Of a DNA stretch of 64,000 nt, positions 1 through 6,364 are shown in pieces. The stretch comes from Pseudomonas thermotolerans DSM 14292. GTDB lineage: Bacteria > Pseudomonadota > Gammaproteobacteria > Pseudomonadales > Pseudomonadaceae. Location of the stretch: NCBI RefSeq assembly GCF_000364625.1, contig NZ_KB822608.1, positions 87,417-151,416 of the forward strand, read 5' to 3'. Position 1 is the first letter of the stretch. Every line of letters begins with the position of its first letter. The position numbers were made by a program, and so were the translations under genes. A model generated the notes under the pieces. It was not told the DNA's origin and ran no database searches. It was given only the letters and a program-made list of their open reading frames with translations.

Positions 1-1521
1 CTCGGTGAGCCATTCCGGGCGGTACTGCGGGCCGAGCTCCTGGTCACGCCAGCCGGGCTGCTGCTGGTCGAGGAACTCGGCCAGCTCGATCGGCTCGCCG
101 AAGTTCACCCAGACCTGGCCGAAGCGCTGCTTGAGCGCGCCTAGCACCTTGAACAGGTCGAAGATGGATTCCTTCTTCTTAGCCGCGCCGCGCAGTTCGC
201 CCAGGTAGGTGCGGCCCTCCAAGACGCGCTCGTAGCCGATGTACACCGGCACGAAGACGATCGGCAGGCGGCTGGAGCGCAGGAAGCTGCGCAGGGTGAT
301 GGCCAGCATCCCGGTCTTCGGCTGCAGCATGCGTCCGGTGCGCGAGCGGCCGCCCTCGACGAAGTACTCCACCGGGAAGCCCTTGGTGTACAGGGTGTGC
401 AGGTATTCGTTGAACACCGCGGTGTACAGCGGGTTGCCGCGGAAGGTGCGGCGCATGAAGAAGGCTCCGCCGCGGCGCAGCAGGCCACCGATCAGCGGCA
501 TGTTGAGGTTGATCCCGGCGGCGATGTGCGGCGGGGTCAGGCCGTTGCGGAACAGGATGTAGGAGAGCAGCAGGTAGTCGATGTGGCTGCGGTGGCAGGG
601 CACGTAGATCACCTCATGGCCCTGGGCGATCTCCTGCACGCTGTCGATGCGGTTGACGCGGATGCCGTCGTAGATCTTGTTCCAGAACCAGGACAGCACC
701 ACCTCGAGGAAGCGCACCGCGGTGTAGGTGTAGTCCGAGGCGATCTCGTTGCCGTAGCGCAGCGCGGTGGCCTCGGCCTTGGCCAGGGTGACCTTCTCGC
801 GCTCGGCCTCCTCGGCGATGGCCTGGCGTACCAGCGGGGCGTGGATCAGACCCTTGACCAGGTTGCGGCGGTGCGAGAGGTCCGGGCCGATCACCGCGGT
901 CTTCTGGTTGCGAAAGTGCACCCGAAGGATGCGTTGGACCATGCGCAGGGTGCGTTCCTGGCCCTTGCCCTGGTCGATCAGCTCGCGCAGGTGGATGGGC
1001 GCGGAGAACTGCACGCGGGTCTTGCGGCCGAGGATGAGAATGTTGATCAGCCGGCGCAGCCGCCCGGTGACTGCCCAGGTATCCGCGAACAGCAGCTTCC
1101 AGGGGCTGGTCTCGCGATCCGGCGACTGGCCCCAGAACACGCTGACCGGAATGATCTGCGCGTCCTCCACGGCGTGCTGGCCGATGGCGTTGACCAGGCG
1201 CAGCAGGGTCGGCGAGTTGCCGCGCGGGTCGCGGCGGCCGAACCAGGCGTGCTCGCGGTTCAGGTAGAAGAACCCGGCCGGTTCCGTCTGGCCGCCGAGT
1301 GCCACCGGCAGCACCGGGCGCGGCAGGCCGGCCTTGCTGCATTCCGTGTCGAGAACCGCCAGGTCGCTCAGCGACGGCTGCTGCAGCACGTAGAAGATCG
1401 GTCTGCTGCGGTCCAGCTTGAGGCTGAACGCGGACTGGTTGATGGTCTCGGAACGTACCCAGAGGTAGAGCAGGCGACGCAGGATGCCGAAGGCCAGGCG
1501 GCGGAACGGAGAATGGGTCAT
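1..1521 (-). CDS. plsB: Glycerol-3-phosphate acyltransferase PlsB, 5' part (runs off window)
   Basis: Inner-membrane enzyme that acylates glycerol-3-phosphate at sn-1, the first step of phospholipid synthesis. The reading frame starts at the ATG at 1521 ([12 protein letters not shown]) and stays open to the left edge, giving about 507 N-terminal residues. Pseudomonas PlsB is about 830 residues, so the C-terminal third lies outside. The acyltransferase motif I (HX4D; HRSHID) is at roughly residue 308, encoded near 578-595. The N-terminal stretch ([12 protein letters not shown]) matches the PlsB sequence I remember from P. aeruginosa. No internal stop was seen. It stands alone, with 143 bp to the downstream end of the sugE-like gene. 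Confidence 0.93.
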   Translation of the reverse strand, partial: MTHSPFRRLAFGILRRLLYLWVRSETINQSAFSLKLDRSRPIFYVLQQPSLSDLAVLDTECSKAGLPRPVLPVALGGQTEPAGFFYLNREHAWFGRRDPRGNSPTLLRLVNAIGQHAVEDAQIIPVSVFWGQSPDRETSPWKLLFADTWAVTGRLRRLINILILGRKTRVQFSAPIHLRELIDQGKGQERTLRMVQRILRVHFRNQKTAVIGPDLSHRRNLVKGLIHAPLVRQAIAEEAEREKVTLAKAEATALRYGNEIASDYTYTAVRFLEVVLSWFWNKIYDGIRVNRIDSVQEIAQGHEVIYVPCHRSHIDYLLLSYILFRNGLTPPHIAAGINLNMPLIGGLLRRGGAFFMRRTFRGNPLYTAVFNEYLHTLYTKGFPVEYFVEGGRSRTGRMLQPKTGMLAITLRSFLRSSRLPIVFVPVYIGYERVLEGRTYLGELRGAAKKKESIFDLFKVLGALKQRFGQVWVNFGEPIELAEFLDQQQPGWRDQELGPQYRPEWLTE

Positions 1522-1664
1522 ACCAAATCTGCTGTGGGATCTGAAACGAGCAATTGCTCGGGGCGCCTAGTGTGCCGGATTCGCCGGGCAGCGGCAAAAG
1601 CCGGGGCGGGGCGCGTCTGGGCGCGCAGGGGAAAGGCGCGGATCAGAGCACCGCCCGGCGCCGC

Positions 1665-1979
1665 TCAGTGGCTGAGCTTGAGGCCCACCAGCCCGGTGAC
1701 GATCAGCGCCACGCTGGCCAGGCGCAGCAGGGCCACGGATTCGCCGAACAGCAGGATGCCGGCGATCACCGTACCCACCGCGCCGACCCCGGTCCATACC
1801 GCATAGGCGGTGCCCAGCGGCAGCTGCTTCATGGCCAGGCCGAGCAGGCCGAGGCTGACCAGCATGGCGGCGACGGTGAGCAGGGTGGGAAGCGGGCGGG
1901 TGAAGCCCTCGGTGTATTTCAGGCCGACGGCCCAAGCGACCTCGAACAGGCCGGCGAAGAACAGGATGATCCAGGACAT
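1665..1979 (-). CDS. sugE: SMR-family guanidinium exporter (Gdx/SugE)
   Basis: A 104-residue small multidrug resistance protein with four predicted membrane helices ([19 protein letters not shown], then three further hydrophobic blocks). The family works as dual-topology homodimers. The conserved glutamate of TM1 is in GLFEVAWA. The Gdx/SugE subtype exports guanidinium in exchange for protons, whereas the EmrE subtype exports aromatic cations. The ATG at 1979 is preferred over the longer open frame because GGAGGT (plus-strand acctcc 1984-1989) sits just upstream. A guanidine-II-type riboswitch covers the leader, and this decides strongly for the guanidinium-exporter subtype. It is a single gene, reading away from rdgC. 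Confidence 0.92.
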   Translation of the reverse strand: MSWIILFFAGLFEVAWAVGLKYTEGFTRPLPTLLTVAAMLVSLGLLGLAMKQLPLGTAYAVWTGVGAVGTVIAGILLFGESVALLRLASVALIVTGLVGLKLSH

Positions 1980-1999
1980 GCTGACCTCCAGCACGCGTG

Positions 2000-2050
2000 C
2001 CGGGGTCGTCCCCAACATTATTCGAACGGAGGCCGGGGTCGTCCCCGGCC
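2000..2050 (-). promoter_or_regulatory. Guanidine-II (mini-ykkC) riboswitch upstream of the Gdx gene
   Basis: Read on the minus strand, the leader has two GC hairpins, each closed by the tetraloop ACGA. The first (2031-2050) has an 8-bp stem, GGCCGGGG/CCCCGGCC. The second (2002-2013) has GGGG/CCCC around the same loop. They are separated by 17 nt. Two short hairpins with ACGR loops just ahead of a Shine-Dalgarno are the defining features of the mini-ykkC/guanidine-II class, in which guanidinium pairs the two loops and frees the ribosome site. The Shine-Dalgarno begins about 11 nt after the second hairpin. The downstream gene encodes the matching exporter. Confidence 0.9.
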
Positions 2051-2120
2051 GCGGCATTCTGGCAAAACCTGACCTCCGGGGCAATCCCGTGCGCCGCGGC
2101 GGTCCGGATTATGGCCGGGG

Positions 2121-3041
2121 TCAGATGCCCTGGGGGATTTCCTCGCCGCCGAGCGCCTCGAACAGGGCCGGGAGAAACTCGCTGAAGGTCAGCATCATCA
2201 GAGTGAAGCTGGCGTCCTGCTGGGCCAGGGCATCGTCGCCGCCGTCCTGCTCGGCCTGCTCGGTCAGCAGATCCTCGAAGCGCAGCCGCTTGATGACCAG
2301 CTTGTCGTCCAGCACGAAGGACAGCTTGTCCTGCCAGGCCAGGGCCAGCTGGGTGACCTGCTTGCCGGTGGACAGGTGCAGCTGGATCTCGTCGCTGGTC
2401 AGGTCCTGGCGCTTGCAGCGCACCACGCCGCCGTCCTCGTGGGTGTCACGCAGCTCGCACTCGTCGAGCACGGTGAAGTCCGGCGCGGCCTGCTGGGCCT
2501 TCACCCAGTCGGTCAGGGTGGCGCTGGGCGCGACTTTCACCGACAGCGGCCGCACCGGCAGCGAGCCCAGGGCTTCGCGCAGGGTCGACAGCAGGTCCTC
2601 GGCACGCCGCGTGCTGGCGCTGTTGACCAGGATCAGGCCGAGTTTCGGGGCGATGGCGGCGAAGGTCTGCGAGCGGCGGATGAAGGCGCGCGGCAGGAAG
2701 GCCTGAATGATCTCGTCCTTCAGCTGTTCGCGTTCCTTCTTGTAGACCTTGCGCATCTGCGCGGTCTCGATTTCCTCCACCTTCTCCTTGAGAGCGTCCT
2801 TGACCACGCTGCTGGGCAGGAGGCGTTCCTCCTTGCGTGCGGCGATCAGCAGGAAGTCCTGGCTGGCGTGCACCAGAGGCGCGTCCTCGCCTTTGCCGAA
2901 GGGCGCGACGAAGCCGTAGGTGGTCAGCTCCTGGCTGGCGCAGGGGCGGGCGGGCTTGCCGGCCAGCGCGGCTTCCAAACGTTCGGCATCGAAGGAAATG
3001 TCCTGGGTGAGGCGATAGACGAGCAGGTTGCGGAACCACAT
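2121..3041 (-). CDS. rdgC: Recombination-associated protein RdgC
   Basis: A 306-residue protein, the usual family length, starting [14 protein letters not shown]. RdgC is a nucleoid-associated protein that forms a ring around double-stranded DNA and restrains RecA-mediated recombination and replication-fork repair. Full-length similarity to Pseudomonas RdgC is clear from the N-terminal block, the [13 protein letters not shown] segment and the acidic C-terminal tail. The start has an AGATTCTTCC-like purine-poor leader, but no other in-frame start fits the family N-terminus. It is followed on the same strand by the riboswitch/sugE unit; the tRNA genes diverge from it. Confidence 0.95.
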   Translation of the reverse strand: MWFRNLLVYRLTQDISFDAERLEAALAGKPARPCASQELTTYGFVAPFGKGEDAPLVHASQDFLLIAARKEERLLPSSVVKDALKEKVEEIETAQMRKVYKKEREQLKDEIIQAFLPRAFIRRSQTFAAIAPKLGLILVNSASTRRAEDLLSTLREALGSLPVRPLSVKVAPSATLTDWVKAQQAAPDFTVLDECELRDTHEDGGVVRCKRQDLTSDEIQLHLSTGKQVTQLALAWQDKLSFVLDDKLVIKRLRFEDLLTEQAEQDGGDDALAQQDASFTLMMLTFSEFLPALFEALGGEEIPQGI

Positions 3042-3157
3042 GGTGGAAGAATCTCCTGGCGGTGCACACGAAGGGGCGCATTATTCTCTGCATGGTCGAT
3101 GAGGCCAACCCTGAGCTAACTCTTTGCTGCACCGAAAGAAATTTCTTCAAAAAGAGC

Positions 3158-3186
3158 TTGCCAGGGGGGAGGGTGCTCCGTAGAAT
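3158..3186 (+). promoter_or_regulatory. Sigma-70 promoter of the tRNA-Val/tRNA-Asp unit
   Basis: TTGCCA (3158-3163) and TAGAAT (3181-3186) are separated by exactly 17 bp. The -10 box ends 20 bp before the first base of tRNA-Val, and a G/C-rich discriminator (GCGCGCC) follows, as is usual for stable-RNA promoters under stringent control. Confidence 0.8.
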
Positions 3187-3206
3187 GCGCGCCACACCGA
3201 GACGAT

Positions 3207-3282
3207 GGGTGGTTAGCTCAGCTGGGAGAGCATCTGCCTTACAAGCAGAGGGTCGGCGGTTCGATCCCGTCACCACCCACCA
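3207..3282 (+). tRNA. tRNA-Val (anticodon TAC)
   Basis: 76 nt with encoded CCA. The acceptor stem GGGTGGT (3207-3213) pairs with ACCACCC (3272-3278). The D-arm carries the AGCTCAGCTGGGAGAGC pattern, the T-arm the GGTTCGATCC core, and the anticodon TAC is at 3240-3242 in a seven-base loop. It is followed 15 bp later by tRNA-Asp, so the two are probably co-transcribed. Confidence 0.97.
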
Positions 3283-3297
3283 ATCTTGGGGTAACGC

Positions 3298-3374
3298 GCA
3301 GCGGTAGTTCAGTCGGTTAGAATACCGGCCTGTCACGCCGGGGGTCGCGGGTTCGAGTCCCGTCCGCTGCGCCA
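3298..3374 (+). tRNA. tRNA-Asp (anticodon GTC)
   Basis: 77 nt with encoded CCA. The acceptor stem GCAGCGG (3298-3304) pairs with CCGCTGC (3364-3370), the discriminator is G, and the anticodon GTC is at 3332-3334. The D-loop AGTTCAGTCGGTTAGA and the T-arm GGGTTCGAGTCCC are canonical. Confidence 0.97.
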
Positions 3375-3545
3375 TTTTTCCCATCCTGCAGTCCCCCTTC
3401 TTCCCCTCTCTCCTTCGCTTTCCAGATCCCTGAACCTATTCGGGTTTTGCTGTTCATATCCTCGTAGCCAGTGATCACGCAGGCCTGATAAGCTCGCATC
3501 TTCACTCGACAGCCCCACTGCGTGGGTACGGACCAAGGAAACAGC

Positions 3546-4259
3546 ATGAGACAGCATCGTTTGGCGGCCGCAGTAGCGTTGGTCGGCCTGGTTCTCGCCG
3601 GTTGCGACCAGCAAGCCGCCGTGGAGTTGAAAACTCCGGCACAGAAAGCTTCCTACGGAATTGGCCTGAACATGGGCCGCAGCCTGGCCCAGGAAGGCAT
3701 GGATGATCTGGATTCCAAGGCCGTCGCCCAGGGCATCGAGGACGCGCTGGCCAAACGCGAGCAGCGCCTGAAGGACGAGGAGCTGATGGAAGCCTTCGCT
3801 TTCCTGCAGCAACGCTCCGAGGAGCGCATGGCCAAGCTCAACGAGGAAACCGCCGCGGCCGGCAAGAAGTTCCTCGAGGAGAACGGCAAGCGCGAAGGGG
3901 TGACCACCACCCAGTCCGGCTTGCAGTACGAAGTGCTCAAGAAGGCCGAGGGCGCCCAGCCGAAACCCACCGACGTGGTCACCGTGCACTACGAGGGCCG
4001 CCTCACCGACGGCCAGGTGTTCGACAGCTCCATCGAGCGCGGCAGCCCCATCGACCTGCCCGTCAGCGGCGTGATCCCCGGCTGGGTGGAAGGCCTACAG
4101 CTGATGCACGTGGGCGAGAAGTACAAGTTCTACATCCCCAGCGAGCTGGCCTATGGCGAGCAGAGCCCGAGCCCTGCGATCCCCGCCAACTCGGTGCTGG
4201 TGTTCGACGTCGAGTTGCTCGGCATCAAGCCGGTGGACGGCGACGAAGAGCAGCAGTAA
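3546..4259 (+). CDS. FKBP-type peptidyl-prolyl cis-trans isomerase, lipoprotein (Mip/FkpA-like)
   Basis: A 237-residue envelope foldase. The N-terminus MRQHRLAAAVALVGLVLAGC is a lipoprotein signal with the lipobox LAGC, so Cys20 should be acylated. Residues about 30-125 are the helical FKBP N-terminal dimerisation domain (SYGIGLNMGRSLAQ). Residues about 130-230 are the FKBP catalytic domain, with the VHYEGRLTDGQVFDSS, GVIPGWVEGLQLM and IPSELAYG motifs. ATG 3546 is chosen over an upstream in-frame ATG because AAGGAA lies 5 bp upstream and the signal peptide begins there. The C-terminus is acidic (DGDEEQQ). The rdgC-tRNA-FKBP-prc neighbourhood matches P. aeruginosa PA3263-PA3257. Confidence 0.93.
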   Translation: MRQHRLAAAVALVGLVLAGCDQQAAVELKTPAQKASYGIGLNMGRSLAQEGMDDLDSKAVAQGIEDALAKREQRLKDEELMEAFAFLQQRSEERMAKLNEETAAAGKKFLEENGKREGVTTTQSGLQYEVLKKAEGAQPKPTDVVTVHYEGRLTDGQVFDSSIERGSPIDLPVSGVIPGWVEGLQLMHVGEKYKFYIPSELAYGEQSPSPAIPANSVLVFDVELLGIKPVDGDEEQQ

Positions 4260-4279
4260 GTCCCCCGATGGTTGGTCAG

Positions 4280-4312
4280 CAACGCCCCGTCTCTGCGGGG
4301 CGTTGTCGTTTC
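4280..4312 (+). terminator. Rho-independent terminator after the FKBP gene
   Basis: A perfect 10-bp stem CAACGCCCCG/CGGGGCGTTG (4280-4289 with 4296-4305) and a six-base loop, followed by a short T-containing tract. It lies 21 bp after the FKBP stop codon. Confidence 0.8.
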
Positions 4313-4619
4313 TGGGGGACATATTGCGTGAACCGGTGGTCAGAACAGGAGCGATAGATTCTTCAGTGTTACGGTTATGCACATTGTGAGAGCCGTTCTC
4401 AGCCGGGCCTCGTGGAACCATCTTGTAACCTAGGTTCTTGTATAACCAATTGATTTATTTTGAATTTTTCCTGGTGGGCAAAATTTGCCCGATTTGTCGG
4501 AAAGCTGCATGGCATGCGGCTTTGCGGCGCTCATTCAGGTTTTTTCGACAGAGTTGTCCACAGCTTTGGTGGATAACCCGCGCAGGCCCTTTAGGGCGGG
4601 GAATTGCCGGGAGGTGGCG
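4313..4619. other. Intergenic region, AT-richer than its surroundings
   Basis: No convincing gene. The stretch 4430-4475 is markedly AT-rich for this genome (TTGATTTATTTTGAATTTTT). It is followed by an inverted repeat, GGGCAAA (4476-4482)/TTTGCCC (4484-4490), and then by two DnaA-box-like sequences listed separately. It must hold the promoter of the DUF1232 gene, whose Shine-Dalgarno is GGGAGGTGG just before 4620. Short open frames here look like chance. Confidence 0.6.
4554..4576. promoter_or_regulatory. Pair of inverted DnaA-box-like sites
   Basis: TTGTCCACA (4554-4562, plus strand) and TTATCCACC (4568-4576, read on the minus strand) each differ from the DnaA box TTATCCACA by one base. They are head-to-head with five bases between. 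They lie 44 bp upstream of the DUF1232 start codon. No replication-initiation genes are nearby, so this is not oriC; a DnaA-responsive promoter is possible but unproven. Confidence 0.4.
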
Positions 4620-5063
4620 ATGAAGACTCCGTGGAACCTCAAGCGTTACCTGACCCAGGCGCAGCGTTTCCTGCGTAGTGGCCGCCTGCCATTGCTGCTT
4701 GCCGCGGTGAGTCGCAAGAGCATCCGGCAGAGCTGGCGACTGGCCGGGGTCAGGGAAGAGTTGCGGCTGCTGCAGGCGCTCTGCGTGGCCTGGTGGCGCG
4801 GCGAGTACCGGGCCGTCAGCCCGCAGGCGCTGGTCGCCGTGGTCGCCGCACTGCTGTACTTTCTCTCGCCGCTGGACGCCATCCCCGATCTTTTGTTGGG
4901 GCTGGGGCTGATCGACGACTTCGCCGTCCTGGCTTGGGTGTTCGCCACTTGGAGGCAGGAGCTGGAGGCGTTCCGCGCCTGGCGGGACGCCCAGCCCGTG
5001 GACAAGCAGCAGGCGCTGCTAACCCCGCCCGAGCTCGGGCAAGAGGCGGGTGGACGACGCTGA
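4620..5063 (+). CDS. DUF1232 (YkvA-like) membrane-associated protein
   Basis: 147 residues. The YkvA/DUF1232 core lies at about residues 60-110: a hydrophobic stretch (ALVAVVAALLYFLSPLDAIPDLL) holding the family signature SPLDAIPD, then GLGLIDDFAVLAWVF. One or two membrane helices are predicted. The biochemical function of the family is unknown. The N-terminal 50 residues are basic (KRYLTQAQRFLRSGR). ATG 4620 is preferred because GGGAGGTGG lies just upstream; longer open frames run through the DnaA-box region. The XRE gene starts 45 bp downstream on the same strand. Confidence 0.8.
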   Translation: MKTPWNLKRYLTQAQRFLRSGRLPLLLAAVSRKSIRQSWRLAGVREELRLLQALCVAWWRGEYRAVSPQALVAVVAALLYFLSPLDAIPDLLLGLGLIDDFAVLAWVFATWRQELEAFRAWRDAQPVDKQQALLTPPELGQEAGGRR

Positions 5064-5108
5064 GGCCCTGTTAAGATGGCTTGTTTCACCGAGAGCAAGG
5101 ATCCCACC

Positions 5109-5447
5109 ATGAACGTGCAAGTGATCATGCGCGATGGCGAGCCGGAATACGCCGTGCTGCCCTGGGCCGAGTATCAGACTCTGCTGCACGCCGCCGGTCG
5201 TCCGGCACCTGCGGCAGCGACCGAGGCTGCCAGTAGTGCCCCTGCCGTGCCCGGGCGACCGACCCTGGCCTGTCTCGCCGAGCTGCGCGAGGGCAAGGGG
5301 CTGACCCAGGAACAATTGGCGCGAGCGGTCGGCATCAGTCCGCACTATTTGGCTATGATCGAAAAAGGAGAGCGGCAACCGGACTCGGCAATCCGGCGCG
5401 CCCTGGCGTGGAATCTCGGAGTGGATGGCTGGGGAGATGACATGTGA
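5109..5447 (+). CDS. XRE-family DNA-binding protein with short N-terminal domain
   Basis: 112 residues. Residues 1-30 (VQVIMRDGEPEYAVLPWAEY) form a small domain resembling the N-termini of short prokaryotic antitoxins and regulators. It is followed by an Ala/Pro-rich linker (about 31-52) and a Cro/C1-type helix-turn-helix (about 57-105: LREGKGLTQEQLARAVGIS, then YLAMIEKGERQPD). It probably acts as a transcription regulator. Its stop overlaps the GTG start of the next gene by four bases, so the two should be translationally coupled. An antitoxin role is only a possibility: the partner has no recognised toxin motif. Confidence 0.78.
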   Translation: MNVQVIMRDGEPEYAVLPWAEYQTLLHAAGRPAPAAATEAASSAPAVPGRPTLACLAELREGKGLTQEQLARAVGISPHYLAMIEKGERQPDSAIRRALAWNLGVDGWGDDM

Positions 5448-5809
5448 GCATACGTATTAGCCGCCAACAGTGGGAGGCGTTGTTGCATGAGCTCGCCGAA
5501 GCCCGCCGGCAACGCCACCTGCTGACCTACCGCGCGCTCATCGAGCGCCTCGAACTACCCACACCCGCCATGCAAACCCTCACGGCAGCCCTGGAACACC
5601 TGGCCGCACTGGACGCCCGGGCCGACCGTCCACTGCGTAGCGCCCTGGTGATCAGCCAGGGTGCCAGCCGCCTGCCGCGTACCGGTTTCTTCGAGAGCGT
5701 GGAGCGCCTAGGGCGCTTCTCCGGACCGTCTGACGGTGTGGCAGCGGCTTCCTGGCACGCCGCCGAGGTGGCCCGAGTGTTCGAATACGACTATCCCGAG
5801 GGCGTCTGA
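5444..5809 (+). CDS. Conserved protein of unknown function, coupled to the XRE gene
   Basis: 121 residues from a GTG start that overlaps the preceding stop; GGGGAGA precedes it. Not recognised as a named family. The first half is helical (QWEALLHELAEARRQR, then TYRALIERLELPTPAMQTL). The second half carries RSALVISQGASRLPRTGFFE, a pattern reminiscent of small winged-helix-like domains that end in a G-F motif. No signal peptide, membrane segment or obvious catalytic triad is seen. It is flush with the Sel1 gene: its stop codon ends at 5809 and the next ATG is at 5810. The three genes 5109-6280 look like one transcription unit. Confidence 0.65.
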   Translation: MSIRISRQQWEALLHELAEARRQRHLLTYRALIERLELPTPAMQTLTAALEHLAALDARADRPLRSALVISQGASRLPRTGFFESVERLGRFSGPSDGVAAASWHAAEVARVFEYDYPEGV

Positions 5810-6280
5810 ATGTGGCACTGGAAACTGCGTGCCCGGTTGGGCTACAGGGTGGCGCGCTCCCTGCTGCGCTGGCGTTGGGTAGTGGCCAGGCCGCGTGCCT
5901 GGCAATGGATGCAGGGTCAGTACGCACGCATGGCGGCGCTGGGGGATACGGCCGCGCAGAGCTTCTACGGCCATCTGCTGCTGTTCCGCGGCCAGGGCTT
6001 CGGCGCCCGCGAGGAGGGCGTCCGTCTGCTGCGCCTGGCCGCCAACGCGGGTGATGCCAAGGCCGCCTACCAGTTGGGCGTGTTGAGTCTGGCCGGGGAT
6101 GCCCGCCAGGCGCCGGATGGTCTGGAGGCGGCGCGCTGGTTGGGTATGGCCGCGGCTGCTGGGCATCCCCTGGCGGCTCGCCGCCTGGCTGAGCTGTACC
6201 GCGACGGTGGCCACGGTCTGGCACCGGACCCCGTCGAGGCCGAGCGCTACGCGGCGCGGGCCGCGGAGCTGGGGTTGTAG
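5810..6280 (+). CDS. Sel1-repeat (TPR-like) protein
   Basis: 156 residues with about three Sel1-like repeats between residues 40 and 156. Examples are AALGDTAAQSFYGHLLLFRG, EGVRLLRLAANAGDAKAAYQLG and EAARWLGMAAAAGHPLAARR, ending with VEAERYAARAAELGL. Such repeats form alpha-solenoids for protein-protein contact. The basic, Trp/Arg-rich N-terminus (MWHWKLRARLGYRVARSLLRW) has no clear signal peptide but could be membrane-associated. The start abuts the stop of the upstream gene. A bidirectional terminator lies between it and the convergent prc gene. Confidence 0.8.
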   Translation: MWHWKLRARLGYRVARSLLRWRWVVARPRAWQWMQGQYARMAALGDTAAQSFYGHLLLFRGQGFGAREEGVRLLRLAANAGDAKAAYQLGVLSLAGDARQAPDGLEAARWLGMAAAAGHPLAARRLAELYRDGGHGLAPDPVEAERYAARAAELGL

Positions 6281-6321
6281 TCGCAGCTGCAGGCTGCGCC
6301 GAGCTTTTCGGCGGGAAGTGA

Positions 6322-6352
6322 AAAAGGCGGTCCCAGTCCCGGACCGCCTTTT
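6322..6352. terminator. Bidirectional terminator between the Sel1 gene and prc
   Basis: A perfect 12-bp inverted repeat, AAAAGGCGGTCC (6322-6333)/GGACCGCCTTTT (6341-6352), with a seven-base loop. A-tract and T-tract flanks allow termination in both directions between convergent genes. Confidence 0.88.
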
Positions 6353-6364
6353 CCTTGAAGAGGC

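Noticed and set aside
397..1806. Long plus-strand open frame of 469 codons across plsB
   Set aside because: It is a GC-rich shadow of plsB on the other strand; the minus frame carries recognisable PlsB motifs and the plus translation is low-complexity.
4554..4576. A chromosomal origin
   Set aside because: Only two DnaA boxes and no dnaA, dnaN, rpmH or gidA nearby, so oriC is not supported; kept only as a possible regulatory site.
5109..5809. Toxin-antitoxin pair
   Set aside because: The XRE protein could be an antitoxin, but the partner has no toxin fold or catalytic motif that I recognise and lies after, not before or beside, a stable third gene; not claimed.
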